Below, piece after piece: positions 14,518 through 22,984 of a stretch of 46,126 nt of DNA. The translations under genes were made by a program, and so were the position numbers. Below the pieces are notes generated by a model. The model had not been told where the DNA came from and did no database searches. It saw only the letters and a list, made by a program, of their open reading frames with translations. The stretch spans positions 1-46,126 of the forward strand of contig CAYIZP010000024.1 in assembly GCA_964367905.1 (NCBI GenBank). Reading direction: 5' to 3'. This DNA comes from CAUPWF01 sp964367905 (GTDB lineage Bacteria; Bacillota; Clostridia; Lachnospirales; Lachnospiraceae). Each line of letters begins with the position of its first letter. Position 1 is the stretch's first letter.

Positions 14518-16758
14518 TTATATTGCACTAAATGTATATATCTGTGAAGTGAAATCCCCTTTATCCGTTCCTGGGTGATATACCCCCTTGAAATCATCGG
14601 CTTGTAATAGCCCCGTGAATTCTGTTTCTAAAACCATGCCTACATTCATAAGTTCGTCTCCATAATACATCAATCCTGTTTGTTCACAGCTATACTTCAT
14701 TGTTTGATCTAGCCCTTGCAGTAGTAATTTCTTAAGAGATGGATTCGGTGTTGCTAGAATTTTATAATATCCTACAATTGCTTGTTTCTTGTCCTTTGAC
14801 ACCACCATCCAACTATAAGCTTGTTCGCTTCCATCCTTAATTCGATAGAAATCACCAAATTGAATCAATTCTCTATGTTGCTTAAAGAATTCTACTTGAT
14901 TAAATACCTCAGCTTTCTCCTCATCTGTCATTTGATTTACATCTAACTCATATCCAAATGTTCCAAAATACGCCACATCTGCTCGCATCTTTAAGCTCGT
15001 CTTTCTTGCTACCTGATGATTCGGAATTGCCGCAACATGGCTTCCCATAGAAACAACTGGGTACGCGAAACTTGTTCCGTATTGTATATGTAATCTTTCT
15101 ATTGCATCTGTGTCGTCACTCGTCCATGCCTGTGGTGCATAATATAGCATTCCAGGATCAAACCTCGCTCCACCGCTTGCACAAGATTCAAACAAAATAT
15201 GTGGATAGCTTTCAATCAGCTTGTCGTAGAGCTTATAAACACCTAAGATATATCTGTGGAAGAACTCTTTTTGCCGATCTCGTGGTAATCCTAGTGAAAA
15301 TGCCTCCGTAATATTGCGGTTCATATCCCATTTGATATAACTAATATCTGAACTTTCTAGGATTAGATTCATCTGCTCGAAGATGTAATCCACCACCTCA
15401 TCTCTACTAAAGTCTAGAACAAACTGATTCCTGCCATAGGATTTATTTCTTCCTGGTACACTGATGACCCAATCTTTATGTTTTACATAAAGATCACTGA
15501 TTTCATTGACCATCTCTGGCTCAAACCATAGACCAAACTTCATACCCAATTCACGAATTTTATGAGACAATCCTTGGATACCATTTGGTAGTTTATCAAG
15601 GTTTACCTTCCAATCACCTAGTGATGTAGAGTCATTGTTTCTCTCGCCAAACCAACCATCATCTAGTACAAATAATTCAATCCCTAATTGCTTGGCTTTG
15701 TTTGCTATTTTTAGAATACTTTCTTCTGTAAAGTCAAAATACGTCGCTTCCCAGTTATTAATGAGAATTGGTCTTACCTTATCTTTCCACATACCACGCA
15801 TGAGATGATTTCGATACAAATCATGATAGGTTCTGCTCATTTTTCCAAGCCCTTCACCACTATATACCATCACAGCTTCTGGTGTCTGAAACTCATCACC
15901 TCTCTCTAATGTCCAACTGAACTCAAATGGATGAATCCCTAGCTGTACTCTTGTAACGTCATAACTGTCCACCTGTGCTTGTGCTTTAAAATTCCCACTA
16001 TAAATCAAGCTAAATCCGTATACTTCCCCTTGATTTTCTGTGGTACTTTCTCTCTTCAAAGCTAGAAAAGGATTATGATTTGCACTACTTGCTCCTCTAA
16101 TACTTGATATTTCTTGAATTCCTTTTCCAAGCTTGCGATATGAAACATGGCGCTCTCTTGACCATGCTCCATCCAACTGTAACATTTCGTAATCACAATC
16201 ATACAAATCTAGATTCGTTGACATTGCTGTTGTTATTAACACTCTTTCATTTCCAAAATTCGTAAAACAATTACTTCGAATGATTGCCCCATAATTTTCA
16301 AATATATGATAGTGCATCACAATATCGCAGTGAAGCTTATCATCATGTAATCGAATATCTAGCGTCGTAACATCACTTTCGTTTCCATATGTATGTGGCA
16401 ATCCTACCATATCCATTTTTCCTGTATATATACTGTGCCCAATATATTTAAAATCTGTAATTCGACTACCATCTTCTAATTCTAATTGATATGCGGGCTC
16501 ACGATAGTCTCCCGTTCCATATGCGGGATATTCTTGCTTTAGGGTTTCCATGGAGAAATCCAAATCTCCACGGAATACTCCTGGTGCTAGAATGCAGCTT
16601 CGAAGAACCATCAAATGGTCAAATGAGCTTCTGTCTCTTATCGCTTGACCAAAATACAACTGTCCTAGTTGCCCATTTTTCATTACCTTCATTATATAGC
16701 TGATATCTTTATTAAATAAATGAAATGTTTGGCTTTCTTCATGAAATACTATTCCCAT
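14518..16758 (-). CDS. alpha-galactosidase, glycoside hydrolase family 36
   Basis: 746 residues, ATG behind AAAGGAT. It has the GH36 plan: an N-terminal beta-sandwich (about 1-330), a catalytic barrel and a C-terminal beta domain. Motifs are LFVLDDGWFGERN, KFGLWFEPEMVNE, the nucleophile in YIKWDMNR (Asp478), FESCASGGARFD and the acid/base in WTSDDTDAIERL (Asp548). No signal peptide is seen, so it acts in the cytoplasm on imported alpha-galactosides such as melibiose or raffinose-type sugars, releasing galactose. It follows a sodium symporter gene by 42 bases and is presumably in the same operon under LacI control. Released galactose would feed the Leloir genes at 41.5-44.1 kb. Confidence 0.96.
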   Translation of the reverse strand: MGIVFHEESQTFHLFNKDISYIMKVMKNGQLGQLYFGQAIRDRSSFDHLMVLRSCILAPGVFRGDLDFSMETLKQEYPAYGTGDYREPAYQLELEDGSRITDFKYIGHSIYTGKMDMVGLPHTYGNESDVTTLDIRLHDDKLHCDIVMHYHIFENYGAIIRSNCFTNFGNERVLITTAMSTNLDLYDCDYEMLQLDGAWSRERHVSYRKLGKGIQEISSIRGASSANHNPFLALKRESTTENQGEVYGFSLIYSGNFKAQAQVDSYDVTRVQLGIHPFEFSWTLERGDEFQTPEAVMVYSGEGLGKMSRTYHDLYRNHLMRGMWKDKVRPILINNWEATYFDFTEESILKIANKAKQLGIELFVLDDGWFGERNNDSTSLGDWKVNLDKLPNGIQGLSHKIRELGMKFGLWFEPEMVNEISDLYVKHKDWVISVPGRNKSYGRNQFVLDFSRDEVVDYIFEQMNLILESSDISYIKWDMNRNITEAFSLGLPRDRQKEFFHRYILGVYKLYDKLIESYPHILFESCASGGARFDPGMLYYAPQAWTSDDTDAIERLHIQYGTSFAYPVVSMGSHVAAIPNHQVARKTSLKMRADVAYFGTFGYELDVNQMTDEEKAEVFNQVEFFKQHRELIQFGDFYRIKDGSEQAYSWMVVSKDKKQAIVGYYKILATPNPSLKKLLLQGLDQTMKYSCEQTGLMYYGDELMNVGMVLETEFTGLLQADDFKGVYHPGTDKGDFTSQIYTFSAI

Positions 16759-16800
16759 AATTCTATCCTTTTCTATGTTATCTATCTTATTATTTCTATT

Positions 16801-18498
16801 CTACTTCTTATCTTTGCCTACTAATTTTTCTAGTCCAAGAGCACCTGCTGCACACACCACTGCCAATACTGCGAATGCGATATACGATTGTACTCCTAAT
16901 GCTCCTGTCTGTGCCAATCCTAAATCCGAGAACACGATATACATAGATAGCATTACAAATACAACAAACGCACTAGCTCGATATCTATTTTTCCATGGTT
17001 TTACATCTACCAATTCTTTGTCTTCTAAGACAAATTCTTGCTCCATTGGTTTTACCTTTCCTATCACATACATGATTAAGCAGCTAAGTACAAACAAAAT
17101 CGCTGATATGTATAGATAGTGAATTCCTGTATCCCAAACTAATTGTGTAATTGCATAAATGCCTACGAAGAATGTGATTCCTACTTTTGCTGCAATCGGT
17201 GGTACTTTCTTTGTCAAATATCCCATGAAGATAATTGTGAAGATTGGAACATTGAAAAATCCGTTGATTGTTTGTAGATAATCGAATAATCCTGCTGGTG
17301 CATACATGATAAATGGTGCACCAATCATTGCAATGAGCGCTACAATCGTTCCAAAAATTTTACCTTTTTTCACTAATTCCGCATCTGATTTTCCTTGTCC
17401 CCATTGTGGTTTATATACATTGAGTGCAAATAGAGTAGATGCGCTGTTTAGTACACTATTGAAAGTACTTAAGATTGCTCCCATCATTGCTGCTGCAAAT
17501 ACACCGATAAGTGGCTGTGGCAATACAGTATTTACTAACATTGGATATACGGTATCCATGTTTTCGATCTCTCCACCAAAAATCTGAAATGCCATGATTC
17601 CAGGGATGATTACCATGAATGGTGTAAGAACTTTTAGTAGTCCAGCGTAAATAACTCCTTTTTGTCCTTCTTTTAAATTCTTCGCTCCAAGTCCACGTTG
17701 AATGATGGATTGGTCTGTTCCCCAATAATATAAGTTTACAAGCAAGAGACCCGAAAACATTGTTCCGATTGGAAGGGGATCCGAATTGCTTCCAATGGCA
17801 TTGAATTTCTCTGGTGTTGATGTCAAGAACATATCAAATCCTGCTCCGATATCTCCAGCCCCCATGAAGATGAGGGCAAAAACAGGTACTAGTAATCCCC
17901 CGATTACTAATGCAATCCCATTGATAGTATCTGAAATTGCAACGGCTTTTAAGCCTCCAAAGATTGCATAAATCGACCCAATAATACCGATTATCCATAC
18001 CATGACCCAAATCCCTTGTGCGTATGAAATCCCGAAGATACTTGAGATATCAAAAATCTGGCTCATTGCTACCGCACCAGAATATAGGGTGATTGGCAAC
18101 ATATTTACGATATAACTAACTAAAAATAAAATGGTAATGAACTTTCTTGTACCCGCATCAAAACGAGCCTCGATAAAATCAGGAATGGTTGTGATTCCTT
18201 GCTTCAAATATCTAGGCAATAGCAATAGTGCCACTAGAATCAATGTGATTCCTGAACCAACTTCCCATCCCATTACGCTCATATTCGCCTCATATGCCTG
18301 TGATGACATCCCCACGAAACTGACTGCACTGAGGTTTGTAAGTAACAAGGATCCCGCAATTACCTTTCCAGTAAGACTTCTTCCTCCTAGAAAGTAACCT
18401 TCTCCTGAACCTAAATCTCCCTCTTTTGTCTTAAAATAGGTGATAATACCTACAATTGCCGAGAACAATACAAAACATCCAATTACCATTAAACTCAT
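16801..18498 (-). CDS. sodium:solute symporter family transporter (SSS), probable sugar uptake
   Basis: 565 residues with about 14 membrane helices, ATG behind AAGGAGGAAG. The SSS signature region is visible: GGRSLTGKVIAGSLLLTNLS, then FGGLKAVAISDTING near 180 and YYWGTDQSIIQRGLGAKNLK near 260. This last segment is typical of the SGLT-like sugar branch. It likely imports a galactoside or galactose with sodium. It lies between a LacI-type operator and the alpha-galactosidase gene, which supports an alpha-galactoside or its product as substrate. The exact sugar is inferred. Confidence 0.9.
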   Translation of the reverse strand: MSLMVIGCFVLFSAIVGIITYFKTKEGDLGSGEGYFLGGRSLTGKVIAGSLLLTNLSAVSFVGMSSQAYEANMSVMGWEVGSGITLILVALLLLPRYLKQGITTIPDFIEARFDAGTRKFITILFLVSYIVNMLPITLYSGAVAMSQIFDISSIFGISYAQGIWVMVWIIGIIGSIYAIFGGLKAVAISDTINGIALVIGGLLVPVFALIFMGAGDIGAGFDMFLTSTPEKFNAIGSNSDPLPIGTMFSGLLLVNLYYWGTDQSIIQRGLGAKNLKEGQKGVIYAGLLKVLTPFMVIIPGIMAFQIFGGEIENMDTVYPMLVNTVLPQPLIGVFAAAMMGAILSTFNSVLNSASTLFALNVYKPQWGQGKSDAELVKKGKIFGTIVALIAMIGAPFIMYAPAGLFDYLQTINGFFNVPIFTIIFMGYLTKKVPPIAAKVGITFFVGIYAITQLVWDTGIHYLYISAILFVLSCLIMYVIGKVKPMEQEFVLEDKELVDVKPWKNRYRASAFVVFVMLSMYIVFSDLGLAQTGALGVQSYIAFAVLAVVCAAGALGLEKLVGKDKK

Positions 18499-18519
18499 TT
18501 TTTCTTCCTCCTTTTTACG

Positions 18520-18533
18520 TGAACGCGCGTTTA
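18520..18533. promoter_or_regulatory. LacI-type operator before the symporter gene
   Basis: TGAACGCGCGTTTA, centred on the palindrome AACGCGCGTT, lies just upstream of the symporter's ribosome-binding site. The same sequence with flanks (CGTGAACGCGCGTTTATTA) occurs upstream of the lacI-type gene. It fits the central-CG palindromes bound by this family. Confidence 0.8.
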
Positions 18534-18547
18534 TTATGATTTTTAAA

Positions 18548-18572
18548 AATTGGTGCGCCCCTGAGACGCACC
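18548..18572 (-). terminator. terminator after the LacI-type gene
   Basis: On the minus strand GGTGCG/CGCACC (18572-18552) with a 9-base loop, followed by AATTTTTAAAA. It separates the regulator from the symporter-galactosidase operon, though some readthrough could occur because the operon's own -35 is not obvious. Confidence 0.7.
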
Positions 18573-18576
18573 CGCA

Positions 18577-19596
18577 TCATATTTTTTTTACACTATTTCT
18601 TTCGATTATCTCTGGTCTACAAATTTCATGAACACTGCTTGATTTGGAAAATAGCTTTCCTACACTCAGTTCCGCCACCTCCGATAACGGAGTATGCACA
18701 GTAGTCAGCTGAAGATCGATCCACTCTGCCGACTCTAGGTTATCAAACCCAATCACTGAGATATCCTCTGGAACCTTTAATCCAATTTCATTGATTGCTC
18801 GAATCGCCCCCAATGCCATAATATCATTTGCGACGAAGATTGCAGTTGGTCTCTCATTCAGCAGAAGTTCTAGCGTTACTTTGTATGCCGTAGTATCTCT
18901 GTAACTTCCACGAACCACATAGTTTTTCCTCTTTTTAATTCCAGCCTCTTTCAGCGCCTTGTAGTAACCCTCTTCTCTCTCTATGGATGATAACCTGTGA
19001 TCACCAGCGATATGTGCAATCTGAGTATGACCTCTCTCTATGAGAAACTTCGTGGCTTGATATCCACCCTCCACATTATCTGTGTTAATCAGCTTGTATC
19101 GATTCTGCTTGTCGTCTTTCAGCGAAAGCTGATCAATCATTACAAGGTTGTGTCCCTTTTGAGCCAAATCTTCTAGTTGCTTGGTTCGGTATGGAAATCC
19201 TACAAATATTCCGCCAAATATCATTCGGTTTAAGAAGTACTGCTCCATCTTCTGAAATTCGTCCAACTCCGTAATCGTATAGACTAGGGTAAGATATCCC
19301 CTGTTTTTGCAACTATGGATGACATTAGCTAGCAATTCTGTATTGTACGGTGAGTTTGCTCCTACCCACTTGCCACTGCTTCCAGATTCATTGACATCTG
19401 CGATAAACAATCCAATGATGTTATTCGCCTTTCCCGCTAGCGTCCTAGCCGAAACATTGGGCGTATATCCGTATTCGTCAATCACCTTCTGCACTCGCTC
19501 CCGTGTTTCCTTAGGAACATTCTTGTAATTATTAATGACTCTTGATACCGTACTCCTAGATACATTTGCTATTCTTGCAATCTCTTCACTGTTCAT
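18577..19596 (-). CDS. LacI family transcriptional repressor
   Basis: 339 residues from the ATG (NSEEIARIANVSRSTVSRVI), with GAGG 5 bases upstream; a GTG two codons earlier overlaps that site. The N-terminal helix-turn-helix and hinge (about 1-60) contain NVSRSTVSRVINNYKNV and YTPNVSARTLAG. The rest is a periplasmic-binding-protein-like effector domain ending in a segment with VIGFDNLESAEW. It probably controls the symporter and alpha-galactosidase genes downstream and itself, since identical operators lie before each. Free galactose or an alpha-galactoside is the likely inducer, by inference. Confidence 0.93.
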   Translation of the reverse strand: MNSEEIARIANVSRSTVSRVINNYKNVPKETRERVQKVIDEYGYTPNVSARTLAGKANNIIGLFIADVNESGSSGKWVGANSPYNTELLANVIHSCKNRGYLTLVYTITELDEFQKMEQYFLNRMIFGGIFVGFPYRTKQLEDLAQKGHNLVMIDQLSLKDDKQNRYKLINTDNVEGGYQATKFLIERGHTQIAHIAGDHRLSSIEREEGYYKALKEAGIKKRKNYVVRGSYRDTTAYKVTLELLLNERPTAIFVANDIMALGAIRAINEIGLKVPEDISVIGFDNLESAEWIDLQLTTVHTPLSEVAELSVGKLFSKSSSVHEICRPEIIERNSVKKI

Positions 19597-19606
19597 AACC
19601 ACCTCG

Positions 19607-19630
19607 TGAACGCGCGTTTATTACGCGTTA
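19607..19630. promoter_or_regulatory. LacI-type operator with extra half site (autoregulation)
   Basis: TGAACGCGCGTTTA at 19607-19620 is identical to the operator before the symporter. An additional half site, ACGCGTTA, follows at 19623-19630. It lies between the predicted -10 and the start codon, well placed for repression. Confidence 0.75.
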
Positions 19631-19659
19631 ATCATAATATATTTTCCAGATTTAAGCAA
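19631..19659 (-). promoter_or_regulatory. promoter of the LacI-type gene (predicted)
   Basis: On the minus strand TTGCTT, 17 bases, TATGAT, directly followed by the operator. Confidence 0.55.
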
Positions 19660-19693
19660 TAGAATTCTCTCTTAAATTTTATTTTCTGCAATA

Positions 19694-19725
19694 TTGCACA
19701 AATTGACACTCCTCAACTTGTGCAA
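19694..19725 (-). terminator. hairpin after proC
   Basis: TTGCACAAGTTG pairs with CAATTTGTGCAA on the minus strand (12 bp, one G-U, 8-base loop). It begins about 20 bases after the proC stop. No T run follows, so termination strength is uncertain. Confidence 0.5.
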
Positions 19726-19744
19726 CATTTCCTAATTCTAATGC

Positions 19745-20539
19745 TTACATTCCACGTGCCTTGCTCACGCAAGCTTTCATCGCTTCAATTACAGCGCTTC
19801 TAAGCCCCTTATCTTCCAATTTTCTCACGGCCTCGATTGTTGTTCCACCTGGTGAACAAACCATGTCCTTTAGGGCACCTGGATGCATTCCAGACTCCAA
19901 TACCATCTTCGCGGATCCTAAGACCGCCTGCGCAGCAAATTGATAAGCTAAATCTCGTGGCATTCCATCTGCTACCGCTCCATCTGCCATTGCCTCGATA
20001 AACATAAACACATAAGCCGGAGAACTTCCACTCACTGAAACTACAACATCCATTAGGGATTCTGCAACCACCTCAGCCTTACCAAATCCTCTCAAAACCT
20101 TGCATACATTCTCTAGTTCATCTTTGGTTACAGAATCACTGGCACATACACCTGTCATTCCTTCTAGAACCATCGCTGGTGTATTCGGCATCGTGCGAAC
20201 AATCTTTACATCCTTTTGGAAGATTTCTTGTAGCCAAGCAATTGTTTTTCCTGGTGCAATAGACACAATGATCTTTCCCGCAGTCACCGACTCCCTAATT
20301 TCTTCGATTACCGACTCGTAATATTGTGGTTTTACTGCCAATACAACAATATCGGATTTTTCGACTACTTCTATATTACTCTCTGTCACACGGATACCTA
20401 AAGCACTCTCCGCCTTATCTCTCCCCTCAGCAGAAACATCTGATCCAATAATATCTCCTGCTTTTACAACTTCATTTTTGATAATTCCTGTCATCATGGC
20501 AGATGCCATATTACCTACTCCAATAAACCCTATCTTCAT
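19745..20539 (-). CDS. proC: pyrroline-5-carboxylate reductase
   Basis: 264 residues from the ATG (KIGFIGVGNMASAMM), with AAGGGAG 10 bases upstream; the longer frame from 20560 overlaps that site. The enzyme reduces pyrroline-5-carboxylate to proline with NAD(P)H in the cytoplasm. The Rossmann dinucleotide motif GVGNMA is at 7-12, VRTMPNTPA near 120, and the family signature SGSSPAYVFMFIEAM with GALKDMVCSPGGTT covers the C-terminal dimerisation helices. It is flanked by unrelated genes and seems monocistronic. Confidence 0.96.
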   Translation of the reverse strand: MKIGFIGVGNMASAMMTGIIKNEVVKAGDIIGSDVSAEGRDKAESALGIRVTESNIEVVEKSDIVVLAVKPQYYESVIEEIRESVTAGKIIVSIAPGKTIAWLQEIFQKDVKIVRTMPNTPAMVLEGMTGVCASDSVTKDELENVCKVLRGFGKAEVVAESLMDVVVSVSGSSPAYVFMFIEAMADGAVADGMPRDLAYQFAAQAVLGSAKMVLESGMHPGALKDMVCSPGGTTIEAVRKLEDKGLRSAVIEAMKACVSKARGM

Positions 20540-20612
20540 AATATAAATCTCCCTTGTCATTATTTTTCATATTACTGTTTTCTTTTATTTACGCTTCTAT
20601 ATTTTCAACACT

Positions 20613-21953
20613 CTATACTTTCATCCTATATAGCAAATAGACGGATACAATCACTGTAATCGCATCAGCCACGGGCACTACCATCCATACACCATTTCCA
20701 GCAAAAATCAATGGCAAAATAAGAATTCCTAGGACAATAAAAAATACTCCACGACTACCTGAAATAAGTATGGACTCCTTTGATTTTCCGATTGCTGTGA
20801 AAAATGATCCATTGATAATATTAAATCCACAGATCAAGAAAAAGATACCATGAATTTTAGCACCTGAATATGCCATCTCTACTAGTAATGGATCGCCTTG
20901 CACATAGATAGAAATCAATGCTTCACCAAAAAACCATATAATTGCATATACAATCACACCTGATATCATATTAATTCCATAAGAAGTCTTTCTTGCCTGA
21001 TTCACACGGTCTGTCATTCCCGCTCCGTAGTTGTAGCTGATAATCGGTGCCAATCCATCTGCCACACCAAACATGGTAAGTGTTACCATGGTAGATATAT
21101 AATTCACTGTAGTAAATGCTGTGACGCCATCTTCGCCGAAATATTTCATGAATGTAATATTGAATAGGTAAGCAGTTAATGCAGCTGACAATGCCGTAAC
21201 AGCCTCTGAAGTTCCATTGTACAGCACTTTTCCAAGCATCCTGAAATCAAATTTCCCTTTAAATATATGAAGGGAATTCTTGTGATCAAACATTGGTGGT
21301 AACGCAATTAGTAGCGCTACTACATTTGCTAGTCCTGTCGCCAATGCCGCTCCAGTCATCCCCCATTGTAGAATGATAATAAAAAGTGTGTTTAAAATTA
21401 CATTAGAAAGGATTCCAGCAATATTACTAATAAGATACCGCTTTGCATATCCCATCACTCGAATCATAAATGAAGTCATAATTGAGAACATAATAAGAGG
21501 AATAAACAGAGAGTAGGTTCGTAGGTACTCATCTGTTCGTGGAAGTAGCACTTCGTTTGCTCCTAAAATCATCCCTAATTCCTTCGAGAATATAACCCCT
21601 ATCATTGCAAAGAATATTCCTGAGCATAAAATTGAAATCATCACTGTACGATAAATGTCTCGTGCTCTGTCTATGTGATTCGATCCTAGCATAATTCCAA
21701 TGTATGCTGCCCCTCCAAGCGTGACTCCAAAACACACACTATGTGTAATGGAGATATACGGCTGTGCAATATTCACGCTCGCCATTGCATTTGGCTCAAT
21801 AAAATTACCTAGAAACACCCCGTCCACCATTGTCTGAATCCCGATAATAACCATGGAGATTACCGATGGTAAAACAATAGAAGCAAACAGTTTCGATATC
21901 TTCTCTTTTCCTAATATATTTTCTGAACTAACTTCTATATTGTCGGTTATCAT
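20613..21953 (-). CDS. MATE family efflux transporter
   Basis: 446 residues from the ATG behind GGGGG, with 9-base spacing; a GTG two codons earlier is less well placed. It has twelve predicted membrane helices in two related halves, starting LFASIVLPSVISMVIIGIQT and MVDGVFLGNFI, the typical MATE N-terminal motif. Such proteins export drugs or metabolites in exchange for sodium or protons. Its own promoter lies just upstream, directly downstream of a minus-strand terminator hairpin. The substrate cannot be inferred. Confidence 0.93.
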   Translation of the reverse strand: MITDNIEVSSENILGKEKISKLFASIVLPSVISMVIIGIQTMVDGVFLGNFIEPNAMASVNIAQPYISITHSVCFGVTLGGAAYIGIMLGSNHIDRARDIYRTVMISILCSGIFFAMIGVIFSKELGMILGANEVLLPRTDEYLRTYSLFIPLIMFSIMTSFMIRVMGYAKRYLISNIAGILSNVILNTLFIIILQWGMTGAALATGLANVVALLIALPPMFDHKNSLHIFKGKFDFRMLGKVLYNGTSEAVTALSAALTAYLFNITFMKYFGEDGVTAFTTVNYISTMVTLTMFGVADGLAPIISYNYGAGMTDRVNQARKTSYGINMISGVIVYAIIWFFGEALISIYVQGDPLLVEMAYSGAKIHGIFFLICGFNIINGSFFTAIGKSKESILISGSRGVFFIVLGILILPLIFAGNGVWMVVPVADAITVIVSVYLLYRMKV

Positions 21954-21981
21954 ATTCACATACCCCCATCTTTCGTTGGTA

Positions 21982-22010
21982 ATTATATCATGTTAATACT
22001 CAAAATACAA
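21982..22010 (-). promoter_or_regulatory. promoter of the MATE gene (predicted)
   Basis: On the minus strand TTGTAT, 17 bases, TATAAT. Confidence 0.65.
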
Positions 22011-22016
22011 ACAACG

Positions 22017-22065
22017 AAAAAAAGCCCTTAAAAGGGAGGAGGCCAAGTGATAAAATCACTTGGCC
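22017..22065 (-). terminator. tandem hairpins with minus-strand terminator upstream of the MATE gene
   Basis: On the minus strand a perfect 10-bp hairpin GGCCAAGTGA/TCACTTGGCC (loop of 5) is followed by CCCTTTTAAGGG and seven T. This is a complete intrinsic terminator, but no minus-strand gene precedes it. It may end an unrecognised small transcript from the AT-rich stretch 22066-22235, which has no ORF I can support, or insulate the MATE promoter. Confidence 0.55.
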
Positions 22066-22239
22066 AGTATTATGAAAAAGATTTTTTCTTCTGTTAAGCT
22101 ATTTAGTTTCAAATATGTTTTATTTGATAATCTTATTTTATGGGATAAAAATGAAGTAATCATGTTAAAAAAATGAATAAACAAACAATATATTATGAAC
22201 AAAAAATGAATGAATCTATCGAGGCTTTAAAATATAGGG

Positions 22240-22269
22240 TTGACAGGTTTCGATTATAATTGATATAAT
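22240..22269 (+). promoter_or_regulatory. promoter of folT (predicted)
   Basis: TTGACA, 18 bases, TATAAT, placing the transcript start near 22276, a few bases before the riboswitch. Confidence 0.8.
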
Positions 22270-22281
22270 CTATCAGTAACT

Positions 22282-22376
22282 ACAGAGTAGAAGAGCTTGC
22301 GTTAAGTGCCTTGTGAACGGGGAGTTGTCATAGGGACGAAGATGAAAATTGCGGTAAGCTTTTCGCATCCCGCTGT
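22282..22376 (+). ncRNA. tetrahydrofolate (THF) riboswitch
   Basis: The segment has the conserved THF aptamer blocks in order: AGAGTAGA near the 5' end, GCGTTAAGTG, GGGAGTTGTC, and GCGGTAAGC...GCATCCCGCT at the 3' end. The closing helix ACAG/CTGT ends 5 bases before the GGAG of folT, so folate binding would limit ribosome access. The class is known from Firmicute folate transport and synthesis genes, which agrees with the gene downstream. Recognised from memory of the consensus; a covariance-model search would settle it. Confidence 0.9.
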
Positions 22377-22391
22377 GAAAAGGAGATTCAT

Positions 22392-22907
22392 ATGCATTCT
22401 ATTACCAAACTATCTGTCACTCGTAAACTAGCAATTTTAGCAATGTTGATTGCACTTCAAATCGTACTATCACGGTTCTTGTCTATTCAGACTCCATTTA
22501 TCAAAATCGGATTTGGAATTTTGCCAATTGCAGTCGCCGCGCGATACCTTGGCGTTGCAGCCGCCCCCATCGTTGGTGGCACCGCAGATCTCATTGGAGC
22601 GGTTTTATTTCCAATCGGAGCATATTCCCCTGGATTTACTCTAACAGAGATTATCCGAGGATTTATCCTCTGGTTTTTCCTTCGCAAAGAACCTAATGTG
22701 TTGAAAGTATTTTTTGGTGTATTAATATCTGAGATATGTTGTTCGGTTTTACTAAATAGTTTTTGGCTATATTTTTATTTTGATTTAGCCTTCCTGTCAA
22801 TTGTACCTGCAAGACTTGTAGAATCATTGATATCAACAGTAATTTTTACTGCTGTACTATCTCTGCTGTTCAAGAAATTAAATTCTGTGTTTGGGGGACA
22901 GGCTTAG
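22392..22907 (+). CDS. folT: folate ECF transporter S component FolT
   Basis: 171 residues, ATG behind AAGGAG. Six hydrophobic segments form the S-component fold. The N-terminal ALQIVLSRFLSI and the LPIAVAARYLG...GGTADLIGAVLFP stretch are typical of FolT, where the helix 1 and helix 3 segments contact the shared EcfT subunit. It should bind folate and work with the ECF ATPase/transmembrane module encoded elsewhere. The THF riboswitch before it supports the folate assignment strongly. It is a single-gene unit ended by a long hairpin. Confidence 0.93.
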   Translation: MHSITKLSVTRKLAILAMLIALQIVLSRFLSIQTPFIKIGFGILPIAVAARYLGVAAAPIVGGTADLIGAVLFPIGAYSPGFTLTEIIRGFILWFFLRKEPNVLKVFFGVLISEICCSVLLNSFWLYFYFDLAFLSIVPARLVESLISTVIFTAVLSLLFKKLNSVFGGQA

Positions 22908-22913
22908 ATTAAA

Positions 22914-22980
22914 AAAGGGACGGGGAGTTGATAAAAAAGGGACGTTGTTTTTCTTCGAAAAACAACGTCCCTTTTTTATC
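22914..22980. repeat. long palindromic repeat/terminator, GGGACGTTG family copy 1
   Basis: A perfect 24-bp inverted repeat (22930-22953 with 22957-22980, loop TTC) built around AAAAAAGGGACGTTG. A partial unit, AAAAAAGGGACGGGGAGTT, comes just before it. The flanking T run lets it terminate folT and, in the other direction, rplQ. A related palindrome with the same partial unit lies at 41414-41476, so this is a dispersed repeat as well as a terminator. It resembles REP-type palindromes containing GGGGACG known from clostridia. Confidence 0.8.
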
Positions 22981-22984
22981 TTTT

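Noticed and set aside
22046..22098. Mini-ORF starting at a GTG within the 10-bp hairpin upstream of folT
   Set aside because: A GGAGG precedes it, but the 16-residue product ends in a phenylalanine run, there is no promoter, and the start is inside a perfect stem.
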